Shown here: positions 63,400 through 64,000 of the stretch, one piece after another
How the letters are laid out: each line of letters starts with the position of its first letter
Numbering within the stretch: position 1 is the stretch's first letter
Made by a program: the position numbers and the translations under genes
Notes under the pieces: model-generated
What the model was told of the DNA's origin: nothing
Database searches by the model: none
What the model saw: the letters and a program-made list of their open reading frames with translations, nothing else
Assembly: GCA_900708905.1 (NCBI GenBank)
Contig: CAADRB010000039.1
Span: forward strand, 821,599 to 885,598
Direction: 5' to 3'
DNA: 64,000 bases
Origin: Hymenolepis diminuta
Lineage: Eukaryota > Platyhelminthes > Cestoda > Cyclophyllidea > Hymenolepididae

Positions 63400-64000
63400 A
63401 TGTCGTGGTGTGCGACGGTTACTGCCATACTAGGGATTTTATATGGTTCCGTTATATTTGTTAAAGGTAATTATATTTCATATTTTTATTTTTAGGAATT
63501 GAGTACGGTATTTCGACCCAACCGAGTGATCTTGGATTTGAAAAATATGTACAATCGTCCAGTGAAACTAGATCATTATTTTTCATCCAACCAACAAAAT
63601 CTGGTTTTATAGAAGCAAATATTGGTGGAGTTGAATCAAGACATGATTACAACATGTCAAGTATTTCTGTTTACTTGAGCAGCAATATGGTTACAATGCA
63701 AGGCAATTTTATATCTGACCTCTATGCACTTTGTGGGGTAGAAAATGCCCATTTGGTTGCTAAAAGTAAAGCTATCCTTCTTTGTCAGTTTGCTGTCTCC
63801 ATGCCTTCCTATGACGGATACATATTTTCGACATCTTCTTGTCTTATTCATTGCGCAAAGGAGACAGAATGCGCTGCGAAAATTAATTTGGATTTTCTTA
63901 TTAGGCAAGCGGCCGTGAGCATTAATGACAAAAGTGAGCTTATGATATCATTTAACGTGACTGCCCTCGATGTCAATTCACTAAATCCTCGAGAACCAGT
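63400..64000 (+). CDS. secreted or membrane protein of unknown family, 5' part
   Basis: Exon 1 63400-63466; exon 2 from 63496 and open at the right edge, 190 codons plus 2 bases so far. The start ATG follows TTTTAAA and opens a signal peptide (AILGILYGSVIFVKG). The mature part has sequons at NMS and NVT, at least five cysteines (LCG, LLCQ, SSCLIHC, ECA) and beta-rich character (SSISVYLSSNMV, QGNFISD). It looks extracellular. I do not recognise the family, and the missing 3' part could contain transmembrane helices. Without removal of the 29-base intron the frame stops at TAG after 33 codons, so the intron is needed. Confidence 0.75.
63467..63495 (+). other. 29-base micro-intron
   Basis: Begins GTAATT and ends TTTTTAG, with a T-rich interior, phase 1 (AAA G/GA ATT). 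It is only 29 bases long and directly follows the signal-peptide exon. Confidence 0.8.

Noticed and set aside
1..64000. CRISPR arrays, prokaryotic operons, insertion sequences, ribosomal RNA genes, intact transposase or reverse-transcriptase genes.
   Set aside because: None seen. The sequence is intron-containing eukaryotic DNA.

Overview
This is eukaryotic nuclear DNA. It is AT-rich by eye, most sequence is non-coding, and the genes are short exons split by GT-AG introns from tens of bases to several kilobases. The gene content points to a parasitic flatworm, most likely a tapeworm. An HDAC8-type deacetylase carries His at the position of human HDAC8 Met274, the substitution known from schistosome HDAC8. 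A 29-base intron near the 5' end of another gene fits the flatworm micro-intron class. The species cannot be named from the sequence alone. There is one 15-base run of N at 10678-10692.

Layout. (1) 1088-9076, minus strand: 5' part of an adducin-like membrane-skeleton gene, five coding exons, 275 residues, continuing off the left edge. (2) 9077-13706: intergenic, with the N gap, one copy of repeat family A and pyrimidine-rich DNA. (3) 13707-26745, minus strand: an eight-exon gene encoding a 582-residue protein with an N-terminal domain I do not recognise, a winged-helix-like segment and a nucleoside-phosphorylase (PNP/MTAN-like) domain. (4) 26746-32118: gene-poor, with a second family A copy and hairpins. 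(5) 32123-32313, minus strand: first exon of an LC8-type dynein light chain whose second exon I could not find. (6) 32314-49753: about 17 kb without a convincing gene, holding families B and C, CT/GA-rich tracts and a strong hairpin. (7) 49754-55373, plus strand: a complete six-exon Wnt gene, closest by motif alignment to Wnt11, 427 residues, lacking two near-universal C-terminal cysteines. (8) 58140-61050, plus strand: a complete five-exon HDAC8-like gene, 408 residues, with an apparent GC-AG first intron. (9) 63400-64000, plus strand: start of a gene for a secreted or membrane protein, cut by the right edge.

The genes do not form a pathway: cytoskeleton (adducin, dynein light chain), signalling (Wnt), chromatin or lysine deacetylation (HDAC8) and a nucleoside-phosphorylase-like protein. 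All exon joins below were made by hand from splice-site phase and alignment to remembered family motifs. No database search, RNA data or composition calculation was run.
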